From an uncultured Gammaproteobacteria bacterium (lineage in GTDB: Bacteria; Pseudomonadota; Gammaproteobacteria; Xanthomonadales; Xanthomonadaceae): a stretch of 17,349 bases of DNA. Position 1 is the first letter of the stretch. Every line of letters begins with the position of its first letter. The position numbers and the translations under genes are program-made. The DNA lies in the NCBI GenBank assembly GCA_946885735.1, contig CAMPGW010000064.1:1-17349 (forward strand), read 5' to 3'. Under the pieces are notes generated by a model. The model ran no database searches. It was not told the origin of the DNA and saw nothing but the letters and a program-made list of their open reading frames with translations. Shown here piece after piece: positions 6,952-13,867 of the stretch.

Positions 6952-8646
6952 TCAACTGAACAGCGCCAGCACCTCGTCGCGGGTCAGCTGGCGGTTGTCC
7001 GCCTCGCGGCGCGCGCGGTATTCGAAGCTGCCGGCCGCCAGGCCGCGCTCGGATACGACCACGCGATGCGGCAGGCCGATCAGTTCCAGGTCGGCGAACA
7101 TCGCACCCGGCCGCAGGCCGCGGTCGTCCAGGCAGGCCTCGACGCCACGCGCCAGCAGGTCTTGGTAGAGCGCCTCGGCGGCGGCGGCGACGGCGGCGTC
7201 GCCGCGCGGGTTCAGCACGCACACGGCCACCCGCCAGGGCGCCATCGGCTCCGGCCAGGCGATGCCGTTGTCGTCGAAGTTCTGCTCGATGGCGGCGGCG
7301 ACGATGCGGCTGACGCCGACGCCGTAGCAACCCATGTGCATCACCTGCGCCTTGCCCTCGGCGTCGAGCACGGTCGCGCCCATCGCCTCGGCATATTTCT
7401 GCCCGAGCTGGAACACGTGGCCGACCTCGATGCCGCGGCCGATGGTGAGCGTGCCGCGGCCATCGGGCGAAGCATCGCCGGCGACGACGTTGCGGATGTC
7501 GGCGACCTCGGGCTCGGGCAGGTCGCGGCCCCAGTTCACGCCGGCGAGGTGGAAGCCCTTTTCGTTGGCGCCGACCACGAAGTCGGCCATCGCCGCCACG
7601 CTGCGATCTGCAAGCACGCGAATCGGCTTGCGCGGAACGAGCGGCCCCAGGAAGCCTGGTTCGCTGCCCAGGTGCTCGAGGATCTCGGCCTCGGTGGCCA
7701 GCCGGTAATCGGCCAGGCCCGGCTGCTTGGCGAGCTTGATCTCGTTGACCATGTGGTCGCCGCGCACCAGCGCCAGCACGAAGCCGGGCTCGGTCATCAC
7801 CGCCACCGACTTCACCGTGCGCTCCAGGCCGATGCCGAGCAGCTTGGCCACGTCCTCGCAGGTCCGCTGCCAGGGCGTCGACACTTTCTGCATCGCCTCC
7901 GCGGCCGGAGGCCGCGGCGCGCTCGGGGCCAGCGCCTCGGCCATCTCGATGTTCGCCGCGTAGTCGGAGGCATCGGAGAAGGCGATCGCGTCCTCGCCCG
8001 AGTCGGCCAGCACGTGGAACTCGTGCGAGGCGCTGCCGCCGATCGCGCCGGTGTCGGCGGCCACCGCGCGGAAGCGCAGCCCCAGGCGCTCGAAGATGCG
8101 CGTGTACGCGTCGTACATCGCCTGGTAGGTCTGCGCCATCGACTCGGCGCCGACGTGGAAGCTGTAGGCGTCCTTCATCAGGAACTCGCGCGCGCGCATC
8201 ACGCCGAAGCGCGGCCGGATCTCGTCGCGGAACTTGGTCTGGATCTGGTAGAAGTTCACCGGCAGCTGCTTGTAGCTGCGCAGCTCGCTGCGGGCGAAGT
8301 CGGTGATCACTTCCTCGGCGGTGGGCGCGTAGCAGTACTCGGCTTCCTTGCGGTCCTTGATCTTCAGCAGCTGGCCGCCGAACTTCTCCCAGCGCCCGGT
8401 CTCCTCCCAGAGCTCGCGCGGCTGCACGGTCGGCATCAGCAGCTCGACCGCGCCGGCGCGATCCATCTCCTCGCGCACCACCTGCTCGACCTTGCGCATG
8501 ACGCGCAGGCCCAGCGGCGACCAGGTGTAGAGCCCGGCGGCGTGCTTGCGGACCATGCCGGCGCGCAGCATCAGTCGATGGCTGGCGATCTCGGCGTCGC
8601 CGGGGGTTTCCTTGCTGGTGTGTAGGTGGAAGCGGGACAGGCGCAT
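6952..8646 (-). CDS. proS: Prolyl-tRNA synthetase (bacterial type, with editing domain)
   Basis: This class II synthetase charges tRNA-Pro with proline in the cytoplasm. The 564-residue protein is the normal length for the bacterial form. It shows motif 1 (about 38-76, GLYTWSPLG onward), the APTAEE proline-binding loop (107-112), motif 2 (about 137-163, [17 protein letters not shown]) and motif 3 ([10 protein letters not shown] from 439). The anticodon-binding domain covers about 470-564. Between motifs 2 and 3 lies the roughly 180-residue insertion that edits mischarged Ala-tRNA-Pro. The start [15 protein letters not shown] aligns with the usual N-terminus. The leader holds no clear Shine-Dalgarno sequence, but a TACAAT -10 element lies about 35 bases upstream. 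Confidence 0.96.
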   Translation of the reverse strand: MRLSRFHLHTSKETPGDAEIASHRLMLRAGMVRKHAAGLYTWSPLGLRVMRKVEQVVREEMDRAGAVELLMPTVQPRELWEETGRWEKFGGQLLKIKDRKEAEYCYAPTAEEVITDFARSELRSYKQLPVNFYQIQTKFRDEIRPRFGVMRAREFLMKDAYSFHVGAESMAQTYQAMYDAYTRIFERLGLRFRAVAADTGAIGGSASHEFHVLADSGEDAIAFSDASDYAANIEMAEALAPSAPRPPAAEAMQKVSTPWQRTCEDVAKLLGIGLERTVKSVAVMTEPGFVLALVRGDHMVNEIKLAKQPGLADYRLATEAEILEHLGSEPGFLGPLVPRKPIRVLADRSVAAMADFVVGANEKGFHLAGVNWGRDLPEPEVADIRNVVAGDASPDGRGTLTIGRGIEVGHVFQLGQKYAEAMGATVLDAEGKAQVMHMGCYGVGVSRIVAAAIEQNFDDNGIAWPEPMAPWRVAVCVLNPRGDAAVAAAAEALYQDLLARGVEACLDDRGLRPGAMFADLELIGLPHRVVVSERGLAAGSFEYRARREADNRQLTRDEVLALFS

Positions 8647-8679
8647 GCGGCGTCGGCAACGTGATCGGGAAAGGCGGCC

Positions 8680-8685
8680 ATTGTA
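8680..8685 (-). promoter_or_regulatory. Candidate -10 element for proS
   Basis: On the - strand TACAAT (5 of 6 matches to TATAAT) would place the transcript start near 8673, giving a leader of about 27 bases before the proS ATG. No good -35 lies 16-18 bases upstream. The element sits in the loop of a 6-bp inverted repeat (8674-8679 with 8688-8693), which might serve as a weak terminator for the upstream DUF4124 gene. Confidence 0.4.
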
Positions 8686-8715
8686 GCGGCCGCGACCGCT
8701 GCCCGCCCCGCGCCG

Positions 8716-9021
8716 CTACCGGACGGGCGCGGCTTCGGCGGCGGCCTCGCCGGATTCGGCGGGCGGCGACATCGGCACGACATTGACGTCCTCGCGCAGT
8801 TCGACCCGCTCGGACTTGCGGCCGGCCGGGGGCGGCGTGTCGGTGATCTGCAGCACGCCCTTGTCATCGCGCCAGCGGTACAGCCGCGGTTCGGCGGCCT
8901 TGGCCTCGGCCTCCATCCGCTGCAGCCGCTGCTCGCGCGTGGTGTAGCCGGGGTGCCCCATCCACCACCAGGCCAGGCCGCCGACCAGCAGCCCGGCCAG
9001 GACCGCGTGGATCGTCCGCAT
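8716..9021 (-). CDS. Small membrane-anchored DUF4124 protein
   Basis: The 101-residue protein has one N-terminal hydrophobic segment (about 5-21, AVLAGLLVGGLAWWW). A short charged region follows, then the DUF4124 core at about 48-65 (YRWRDDKGVLQITDTPPP), then an Ala/Glu/Pro-rich tail. DUF4124 is a common envelope-protein module in proteobacteria with no established function that I know of. The hydrophobic start without an obvious cleavage site suggests an inner-membrane anchor with the domain in the periplasm. GGGAG lies 8 bases before the ATG, supporting this start. A good promoter (TTGCCA, 17 bases, TAGAAC) lies upstream and shares its -35 region with the divergent pssA promoter. Confidence 0.75.
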   Translation of the reverse strand: MRTIHAVLAGLLVGGLAWWWMGHPGYTTREQRLQRMEAEAKAAEPRLYRWRDDKGVLQITDTPPPAGRKSERVELREDVNVVPMSPPAESGEAAAEAAPVR

Positions 9022-9060
9022 TCTTGCGCTCCCGTGGCCCGGAAACGGGCGTTCCGTCGC

Positions 9061-9089
9061 GTTCTACCGCGCAGGCGGGCGGCTGGCAA
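9061..9089 (-). promoter_or_regulatory. Sigma70-type promoter of the DUF4124 gene
   Basis: On the - strand TTGCCA (9089-9084, 5 of 6 to consensus) and TAGAAC (9066-9061, 4 of 6) are separated by exactly 17 bases. The predicted start near 9054 gives a leader of about 33 bases with a GGGAG ribosome site. The -35 bases are shared with the opposite-strand pssA promoter. Confidence 0.55.
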
Positions 9090-9111
9090 CCCGGTCCGCA
9101 GCGGCTACACT
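9083..9111 (+). promoter_or_regulatory. Sigma70-type promoter of pssA, apparently leaderless
   Basis: CTGGCA (9083-9088, 4 of 6) and TACACT (9106-9111, 4 of 6 including the three key positions) are 17 bases apart. The -10 element lies exactly at -12 to -7 relative to the A of the pssA ATG at 9118. No Shine-Dalgarno sequence fits between the -10 element and the ATG, so the mRNA probably begins at the start codon. Confidence 0.55.
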
Positions 9112-9117
9112 GCCCGG

Positions 9118-9888
9118 ATGAACCCCGCCGACCCTTCCGACGACGTCGCCGTCCCGCGCAACCGGCACATCTACCTGCTGCCGAACCTGCTGACGACCTG
9201 CGGGCTGTTCTCCGGCTTCTACGCCATCCTGGCGGCGGCGAGCGGCAACTTCGACCATGCCTGCGCGGCGATCTTCGTGGCCGGCATCTTCGACGGCGTG
9301 GACGGCCGGGTCGCGCGGCTCACCGGCACCAGCAGCGAGTTCGGCGTGCAGTACGACTCGCTCGCCGACCTGGTCAGCTTCGGGATGGCGCCGGCGCTGG
9401 TCATGTACCACTGGGCGCTGGCCAACATGCGCCTGGACGGCACCATGGCCGGCAAGCTGGGCTGGGCCGCGGCCTTCCTCTACGTCGCCTGCGCGGCGCT
9501 GCGGCTGGCGCGCTTCAACTCGCAGGTGGGCGTGGTGGACAAGCGCTGGTTCATCGGCTTGAACAGCCCGTCCTCGGCGGCGCTGATGACCGGCTTCGTC
9601 TGGACGCTCAGCGACTGGGGCTACAGCGGCGTCGAGTTCCGCTACGTCGCCACCGGGCTCACCGTCGTCTGCGGCCTGCTGATGGTCAGCCGGATGCGTT
9701 ACACGAGCTTCAAGGGCGAGCGCAAGAACGAGCGCGTGCCGTTCTGGGTGATGCTGCTGATCGTCGGCATCCTGGTGGCCCTGCTGATCGACACGCCGCG
9801 GGTGCTGCTGGGCATGGCGATCCTGTACGCGGTGTCCGGCCCGCTGACCTGGTTGCTGCACAAGGTGCGCCCGCGCCCGGCCGCATGA
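9118..9888 (+). CDS. pssA: CDP-diacylglycerol-serine O-phosphatidyltransferase
   Basis: PssA joins serine to CDP-diacylglycerol in the inner membrane to give phosphatidylserine, the precursor of phosphatidylethanolamine. The 256-residue protein carries the full CDP-alcohol phosphatidyltransferase signature, D62-G63-x2-A66-R67-x8-G76-x3-D80-x3-D84, inside a multi-pass hydrophobic protein. Preference for serine over glycerol or inositol is inferred from the N-terminal YLLPNLLTTCGLFSGFYA segment and overall length, typical of membrane-bound PssA. The frame is open further upstream, but the ATG at 9118 gives the family-like start and fits the -10 element for a leaderless transcript. The TGA overlaps the next ATG as ATGA, making it first of a three-gene unit with the small HolD-like gene and rimI. 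Confidence 0.9.
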   Translation: MNPADPSDDVAVPRNRHIYLLPNLLTTCGLFSGFYAILAAASGNFDHACAAIFVAGIFDGVDGRVARLTGTSSEFGVQYDSLADLVSFGMAPALVMYHWALANMRLDGTMAGKLGWAAAFLYVACAALRLARFNSQVGVVDKRWFIGLNSPSSAALMTGFVWTLSDWGYSGVEFRYVATGLTVVCGLLMVSRMRYTSFKGERKNERVPFWVMLLIVGILVALLIDTPRVLLGMAILYAVSGPLTWLLHKVRPRPAA

Positions 9889-10211
9889 ACTGGAGCGCGG
9901 AACAACGCCGGTTGCTGGACGCGCTCGGGTACGAGGTGCTGGCACATGGGCGCGCGATGCCGGTGGCGGCGCGCGGCGCCGCGGCCGATGTCGCGCCCTC
10001 GCCGCGACCGACACGGCCGGCGCCGCCCGTTGCGCCTGGCGCTCCCGCCGCCGGCGCCTCGTCGCAGCGCCTGATGGAAGCGCTGCGCCGGGCCGCGAAC
10101 GGCGCCGATCCGCGCACGCTGGTCGAAGACCTGGACGTCCTGCGCCGCGACCCCCTGCGCAAGCGCGCGCTCTGGCCGCGCCTGCGCGCCCTGCGACGGA
10201 CGACGCCATGA
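9885..10211 (+). CDS. Small Ala/Pro-rich protein, candidate reduced DNA polymerase III psi (HolD-like)
   Basis: The 108-residue protein has no confidently recognised domain. It begins MNWSAEQRRLLDALGYEVL, has a Pro/Ala-rich middle (about 35-65), and ends with a basic helical segment, LRRDPLRKRALWPRL. Both gene boundaries are ATGA overlaps, with pssA before and rimI after, which strongly supports it as a real gene. In E. coli the gene directly before rimI is holD (psi subunit of the clamp loader), whose N-terminus has a similar Q-x-L-x-x-LGI pattern. HolD also ends with an LR-x-N-P-x-x-R-x-ALW-x-x-I segment much like this one. The central fold of HolD seems missing or very short. The HolD link is an inference from two short end motifs and gene order. 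Confidence 0.6.
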   Translation: MNWSAEQRRLLDALGYEVLAHGRAMPVAARGAAADVAPSPRPTRPAPPVAPGAPAAGASSQRLMEALRRAANGADPRTLVEDLDVLRRDPLRKRALWPRLRALRRTTP

Positions 10212-10684
10212 GCGCGCTCGCCTCCGACGCCTCGCAGATCCGGGTGATGCGCCAGGCCGACCTGGACGCGGTCGCGGCGATCGAATTGCGCGCCTATGCC
10301 TTCCCGTGGACGGCCGGCATCTTCCGCGACTGCCTGCGGGTCGGGCATGAGTGCTGGGTGCTCGACTGTCGTGCCGGCATCATCGGCTACGGCGTGCTGA
10401 GCTGCGCGGCGGCCGAGGCGCACGTGCTCAACCTGTGCGTGGCGCCCGAGCACCAGGGCCACGGCCACGGTCGCCACCTGCTGCGCCGGCTGGTGGACAT
10501 CGCCCGCTGGCACATGAGCGACCGGGTCTTCCTCGAAGTGCGGCCCAGCAATCCGGGCGCGATCGCGCTGTATCACAGCGAGGGCTTCAACGAGATCGGC
10601 CGCCGGCCGAACTATTACCCCGCCCCACGCGGGCGCGAGGACGCCATCGTCATGGCCCGCGAGTTGCTGCCGCCCGAGGCCTGA
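10208..10684 (+). CDS. rimI: Ribosomal protein bS18 alanine N-acetyltransferase
   Basis: RimI transfers acetyl from acetyl-CoA to the N-terminal alanine of ribosomal protein S18 in the cytoplasm. The 158-residue GNAT protein shows the acetyl-CoA loop Q83-G-H-G-H-G88 and FLEVRPSNPGAIALYHSEGF with E110 and Y122, which match the catalytic Glu and Tyr of E. coli RimI. It also has the RimI-typical NYYP and GREDAIVM ending. The ATG overlaps the stop of the preceding small gene as ATGA, so it is the third gene of the pssA unit. A broader N-acetyltransferase role cannot be excluded. Its 3' end overlaps the convergent NTE-like phospholipase gene by 35 bases, leaving no room for a terminator between them. 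Confidence 0.92.
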   Translation: MSALASDASQIRVMRQADLDAVAAIELRAYAFPWTAGIFRDCLRVGHECWVLDCRAGIIGYGVLSCAAAEAHVLNLCVAPEHQGHGHGRHLLRRLVDIARWHMSDRVFLEVRPSNPGAIALYHSEGFNEIGRRPNYYPAPRGREDAIVMARELLPPEA

Positions 10685-12533
10685 GGTCGGCCTGCGTTTC
10701 GATCCAGGCCGGCAAGGCCTCCTTCGCGGCCACGTAACCGGCCTCGACGACGCGGCCGAACTGCGAGACGTCCATCATGCTGAAGCGGCTCACCGCCGGC
10801 GCCAGCAGCAGGTCCGCGCGCAGGCTTTGTTCGCGAACCCGGGCGACGGTGCCGATCTCGGTGGACTTGAGGATCAGGGTGGCGAGGTTGGGGATGCGCA
10901 GGCGGCGTGACTTCGGCCCGAAGCGAGCACGCATCAGGCGCCACCCGGAGGGAATGCGGTCGTAGTCGAGTTGGTAGTCCTTGCGCGAGCTCAGGTCCAC
11001 CGCGATCACCCGCGCCACCGGCATGGATTGCATCACGTCCACCGGCAGGCTGTTGAGCACGGAGCCGTCGATCGCCAGTTGCGCCGCATGCACGGTCGGC
11101 GGCAGCACGCCGGGCAGCGCCGCGCTGGCGGCAAGGGCCGTCCAGACCAGTCCGCGCGTGTGCAGGTTCACCTGCCCGCTGGCGAGGTTGCTCGACAGGC
11201 AGAAGAAGGGGATCGGCATGTCCTCGATGTGGCCGGGCAAGTGCTTGCGCAGCAGCCTGCGCATGCGCTTGCCGCTGAGCAGCGACACCAGCGGCACGGT
11301 GTAGTCGGCGAAGGGCTTGCCGCCCACGAAGGAAGCCTCCGCGACCGCCTGGCAACGCTCGGCCGGCCAGTCGAAGGCCATCGAGGCGCCCATGATCGCG
11401 CCGATGCTCGAGCCGCCGACCCAGTCGATCGGCACGCCGGCCTCGCGCAGCGCGCGATAGACGCCGAGATGGGCGAAGCCGCGTGCCGCTCCCGCGCCGA
11501 GCACGAGGCCGATGGCGCGGCCAGACACCACGCGCACCACGCGGGCCACGTCGTCGGGCCGGTCGGCGCGCACGTGCAGGTGGAAATCCAGTTCGCGCGG
11601 CCCCAGCCAGTCCATGGTGCCGGTGATCGGCTGCGCGGCATCCTCCTGTAGCAGCACCAGCGCCTGCCGCGAGCCGTCGCTGCTGCGCGCGTTCCAGGTG
11701 TCCAGCCGCGCTTCCCAGTCGCGCGGCGCGGCATGCGCGCCGGCCTCGGCGATGCGCAACACCAGGTCGGCCTGGCGCAGGCAGAACGAGGACCAGCGGG
11801 TGTCGCCCGCGTCGCAGCGAAGCACCAGCGGGCGGGCGCGGGTTTCCAGGTCGGCGAACCAGAGCTTGAGGTCGCCGTCGACGCGGTCTTCCGGACCGAG
11901 CGAAGTGCTCGGTGCGCCAAGGCTGCCCAGGGTATCGCGGTGGACTTCGATCACGCCGTCCTGCGCGGCGAGGCCGGCGACCAGTGCGCGGCAGAAGGCC
12001 GCCACGCGCGGCGAGTTGTCCAGGGGCAGGAGGGCGATGGTGCGCGGGGCATTCTTGCCGGCGGCGGTCGACTGCATGTTCTGCCGCAGGCGGTCGGCCA
12101 CGCTGGCCGCCAGCTTCATCACCAAGGCGGGATTGCACGCGGCGAGGGTCTCGAAGGCATGCCGGTCCACGCGTACCAGCAGGCTGTCGCGGATCGCCCG
12201 CACGCCGGCGCTGCGCGGGTGGCCGGTTAGCAGGCCGACCTCGCCGACGCTTTCGCCTGGCGCGACCTCGCCGAGCAGCACGTCCTCCTCGCCCGACTCG
12301 TCGGGCAGGTCGCGCCACACCCGCAGGCGGCCGCGCACGAGCAGGTACAGGGCGTCGCCCGGCTCGTCCTGGCGGAACAGCCATTGGCCGCCGCCGATCT
12401 CGATGCCAACCAGCAACTCGCGCAAGGCGGGCTCGGCGCCGAGACCGACGCCGAAATAGGCTTCCAGCATCGACTGCGCCGCGGCATCGAGCGGCACCGG
12501 CCGCGCCGAACTGAGCGAGGCCACCGCGTTCAC
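10650..12533 (-). CDS. NTE-like phospholipase: cNMP-binding domain, NTE linker, patatin domain
   Basis: The 627-residue protein has three parts. Residues about 25-150 form a cyclic-nucleotide-binding domain with a phosphate-cassette-like VGEVGLLTGHPRSAGVRA (96-113). Residues about 164-335 (RTIALLP onward, with FCLRQADLVL) resemble the linker of human neuropathy target esterase (PNPLA6). The patatin domain follows, with oxyanion loop LGAGAARGFAHLG, nucleophile S376 in GSSIG, and D489 in IDGSVLNSLPVD. The C-terminal region also resembles NTE. Family members hydrolyse lysophospholipids or phospholipids; in NTE the nucleotide domains are thought to be regulatory. There is one nucleotide domain here against three in human NTE, and no N-terminal membrane segment. 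The GTG start at 12533 overlaps the preceding stop as GTGA and has AAGGA upstream. It is the last gene of the DevBCA-type operon, and its end overlaps rimI. Confidence 0.85.
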   Translation of the reverse strand: MNAVASLSSARPVPLDAAAQSMLEAYFGVGLGAEPALRELLVGIEIGGGQWLFRQDEPGDALYLLVRGRLRVWRDLPDESGEEDVLLGEVAPGESVGEVGLLTGHPRSAGVRAIRDSLLVRVDRHAFETLAACNPALVMKLAASVADRLRQNMQSTAAGKNAPRTIALLPLDNSPRVAAFCRALVAGLAAQDGVIEVHRDTLGSLGAPSTSLGPEDRVDGDLKLWFADLETRARPLVLRCDAGDTRWSSFCLRQADLVLRIAEAGAHAAPRDWEARLDTWNARSSDGSRQALVLLQEDAAQPITGTMDWLGPRELDFHLHVRADRPDDVARVVRVVSGRAIGLVLGAGAARGFAHLGVYRALREAGVPIDWVGGSSIGAIMGASMAFDWPAERCQAVAEASFVGGKPFADYTVPLVSLLSGKRMRRLLRKHLPGHIEDMPIPFFCLSSNLASGQVNLHTRGLVWTALAASAALPGVLPPTVHAAQLAIDGSVLNSLPVDVMQSMPVARVIAVDLSSRKDYQLDYDRIPSGWRLMRARFGPKSRRLRIPNLATLILKSTEIGTVARVREQSLRADLLLAPAVSRFSMMDVSQFGRVVEAGYVAAKEALPAWIETQADLRPRAAATRGP

Positions 12534-13867
12534 CCTTCGCGTTCCTTCAGCACCCGCCGACGGCCGACCTGCAGGCCCTCGAAGATGCGCGCGATCGAGG
12601 CCAGCAGCTCGGCCATGCGGCGCTCGTCGGCCTCGCTGAAGGCCTGGCCGTCGCGGCGATTGAGCAGTTGCGCGACCGCGAACACGTCGCCGCGGCGGTC
12701 GAACATCGGCAGGCAAAGAATGGAGCGCGTGTGGTAGCCGAACATCTTGTCCACGTCCGGGTTGAAGCGCGGATCCTGGTAGGCGTCGTCGATGCGCTCG
12801 GCCTTGCCGCTGGCGGCGACCGCGCCGGCGATGCCGCTGCCGATCGGGATGCGGATCTCCTGGCGCTCCGACAGGCCCTCGGTGATGCGCAGCAGCAGCG
12901 TCTGCGTCGGCCGGTCCACCAGGAACAGCGAACTGCGCTCGGCGTTGAGCAGCTGCGCCAGCTTGCGGGTGATGGCGAACAGCGACTGCTCGAGCATGGC
13001 CTGGAACACGCTGTCGTTGGCCAGCTGGGTGGCGTCGAGGAAGCGCACGGCCTCGTCGGTGATGTCCTGCAGGCGGGCGCGGAACGCCGCCTCGTCCATC
13101 GCGTCCACCTCCGCGCCGATGTCCTGCTTGCTGTGGCTGTCGGCGAGCAGGCGCATCATCTGCTGGTTGTTGGCCAGCACCGAATCGGTGAAGTTCGACA
13201 GCCTGCCGTCTTCCAGGTGCACGATGCGGTCGGCGACGTCGAGGATGCGGTTGTCGTGGGTCACCAGCAGGATGGTGCAGCCCTGTTCCTTGGCAAGGGC
13301 CTTCATCCGGTCCACCACCTCGCGGCCGGACTGCTTGTCGAGCGAGGCGGTCGGTTCGTCGGCCAGCAGCATCGCCGGCTCGCCGGCAAGGGCACGGGCG
13401 ATCGCCACGCGCTGGCGCTGGCCGCCGGACAGGGCCTCGGCTTTGTAGTGGATGCGCTGGCCCAGGCCGACCGCCTCGAGCATGGCGATGGCGACCTTGC
13501 GGCGCTGCGAGGCGGGATAGCGGCCGGTGACGCGCAACCCGAGTTCCACGTTCTGCACCGCGGTCAGGGCGCCCAGCAGGTTGTGCTGCTGGAAGATGAA
13601 GCCGATCTGCCGGCGGACTTTTTCCAGCACCGAGCTCGAGGCGCCGCGCAGCTGCTCGCCGAGCACCTCCACCGAGCCTTCCTGCGCGCTGCGCAGCGCA
13701 CCGACCAGGGTCAGCAGCGTGGTCTTGCCCGAGCCCGAGGGGCCGGTGACGATGACGATCTCGCCCTGCGGGATCTCCACGTCCACGTCGAACAGGATCT
13801 GCTTGCGCAGCTGGCCCTTGCCGTAGTGGTGGTTCAGGTGCTGGATGCGGATCGGCGCGCCGGCCAT
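12530..13867 (-). CDS. devA: DevA-like ABC transporter ATPase with C-terminal GAF domain
   Basis: Residues 1-230 are a complete ABC ATPase: Walker A GPSGSGKTT (42-50), Q-loop around Q93-Q94 in FIFQQHNLLGALTA, signature LSGGQ (146-150), Walker B LLADEP with E171, and H204. The Q-loop region is typical of the DevA/MacB-type exporter branch. After a coil, residues about 285-430 form a GAF domain of the PDE/adenylate-cyclase type (AERSSLFLVD, GIAGAVAASG, DPRFNPDVD, GYHTRSILCLP). It also has N403-R404, F410, D414-E415, the NKFDE-type signature linked to cyclic-nucleotide GAF domains. Ordinary DevA proteins stop after the ATPase domain. The ATG at 13867 overlaps the permease stop as TGATG and has GGAGG 7 bases upstream; the in-frame extension before it lies inside the permease gene. 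The stop overlaps the lipase start. Confidence 0.87.
   Translation of the reverse strand: MAGAPIRIQHLNHHYGKGQLRKQILFDVDVEIPQGEIVIVTGPSGSGKTTLLTLVGALRSAQEGSVEVLGEQLRGASSSVLEKVRRQIGFIFQQHNLLGALTAVQNVELGLRVTGRYPASQRRKVAIAMLEAVGLGQRIHYKAEALSGGQRQRVAIARALAGEPAMLLADEPTASLDKQSGREVVDRMKALAKEQGCTILLVTHDNRILDVADRIVHLEDGRLSNFTDSVLANNQQMMRLLADSHSKQDIGAEVDAMDEAAFRARLQDITDEAVRFLDATQLANDSVFQAMLEQSLFAITRKLAQLLNAERSSLFLVDRPTQTLLLRITEGLSERQEIRIPIGSGIAGAVAASGKAERIDDAYQDPRFNPDVDKMFGYHTRSILCLPMFDRRGDVFAVAQLLNRRDGQAFSEADERRMAELLASIARIFEGLQVGRRRVLKEREG

Noticed and set aside
6934..8625. Long + strand open frame (563 codons) opposite proS
   Set aside because: It mirrors the proS gene almost end to end, is low-complexity, and proS shows every class II motif.
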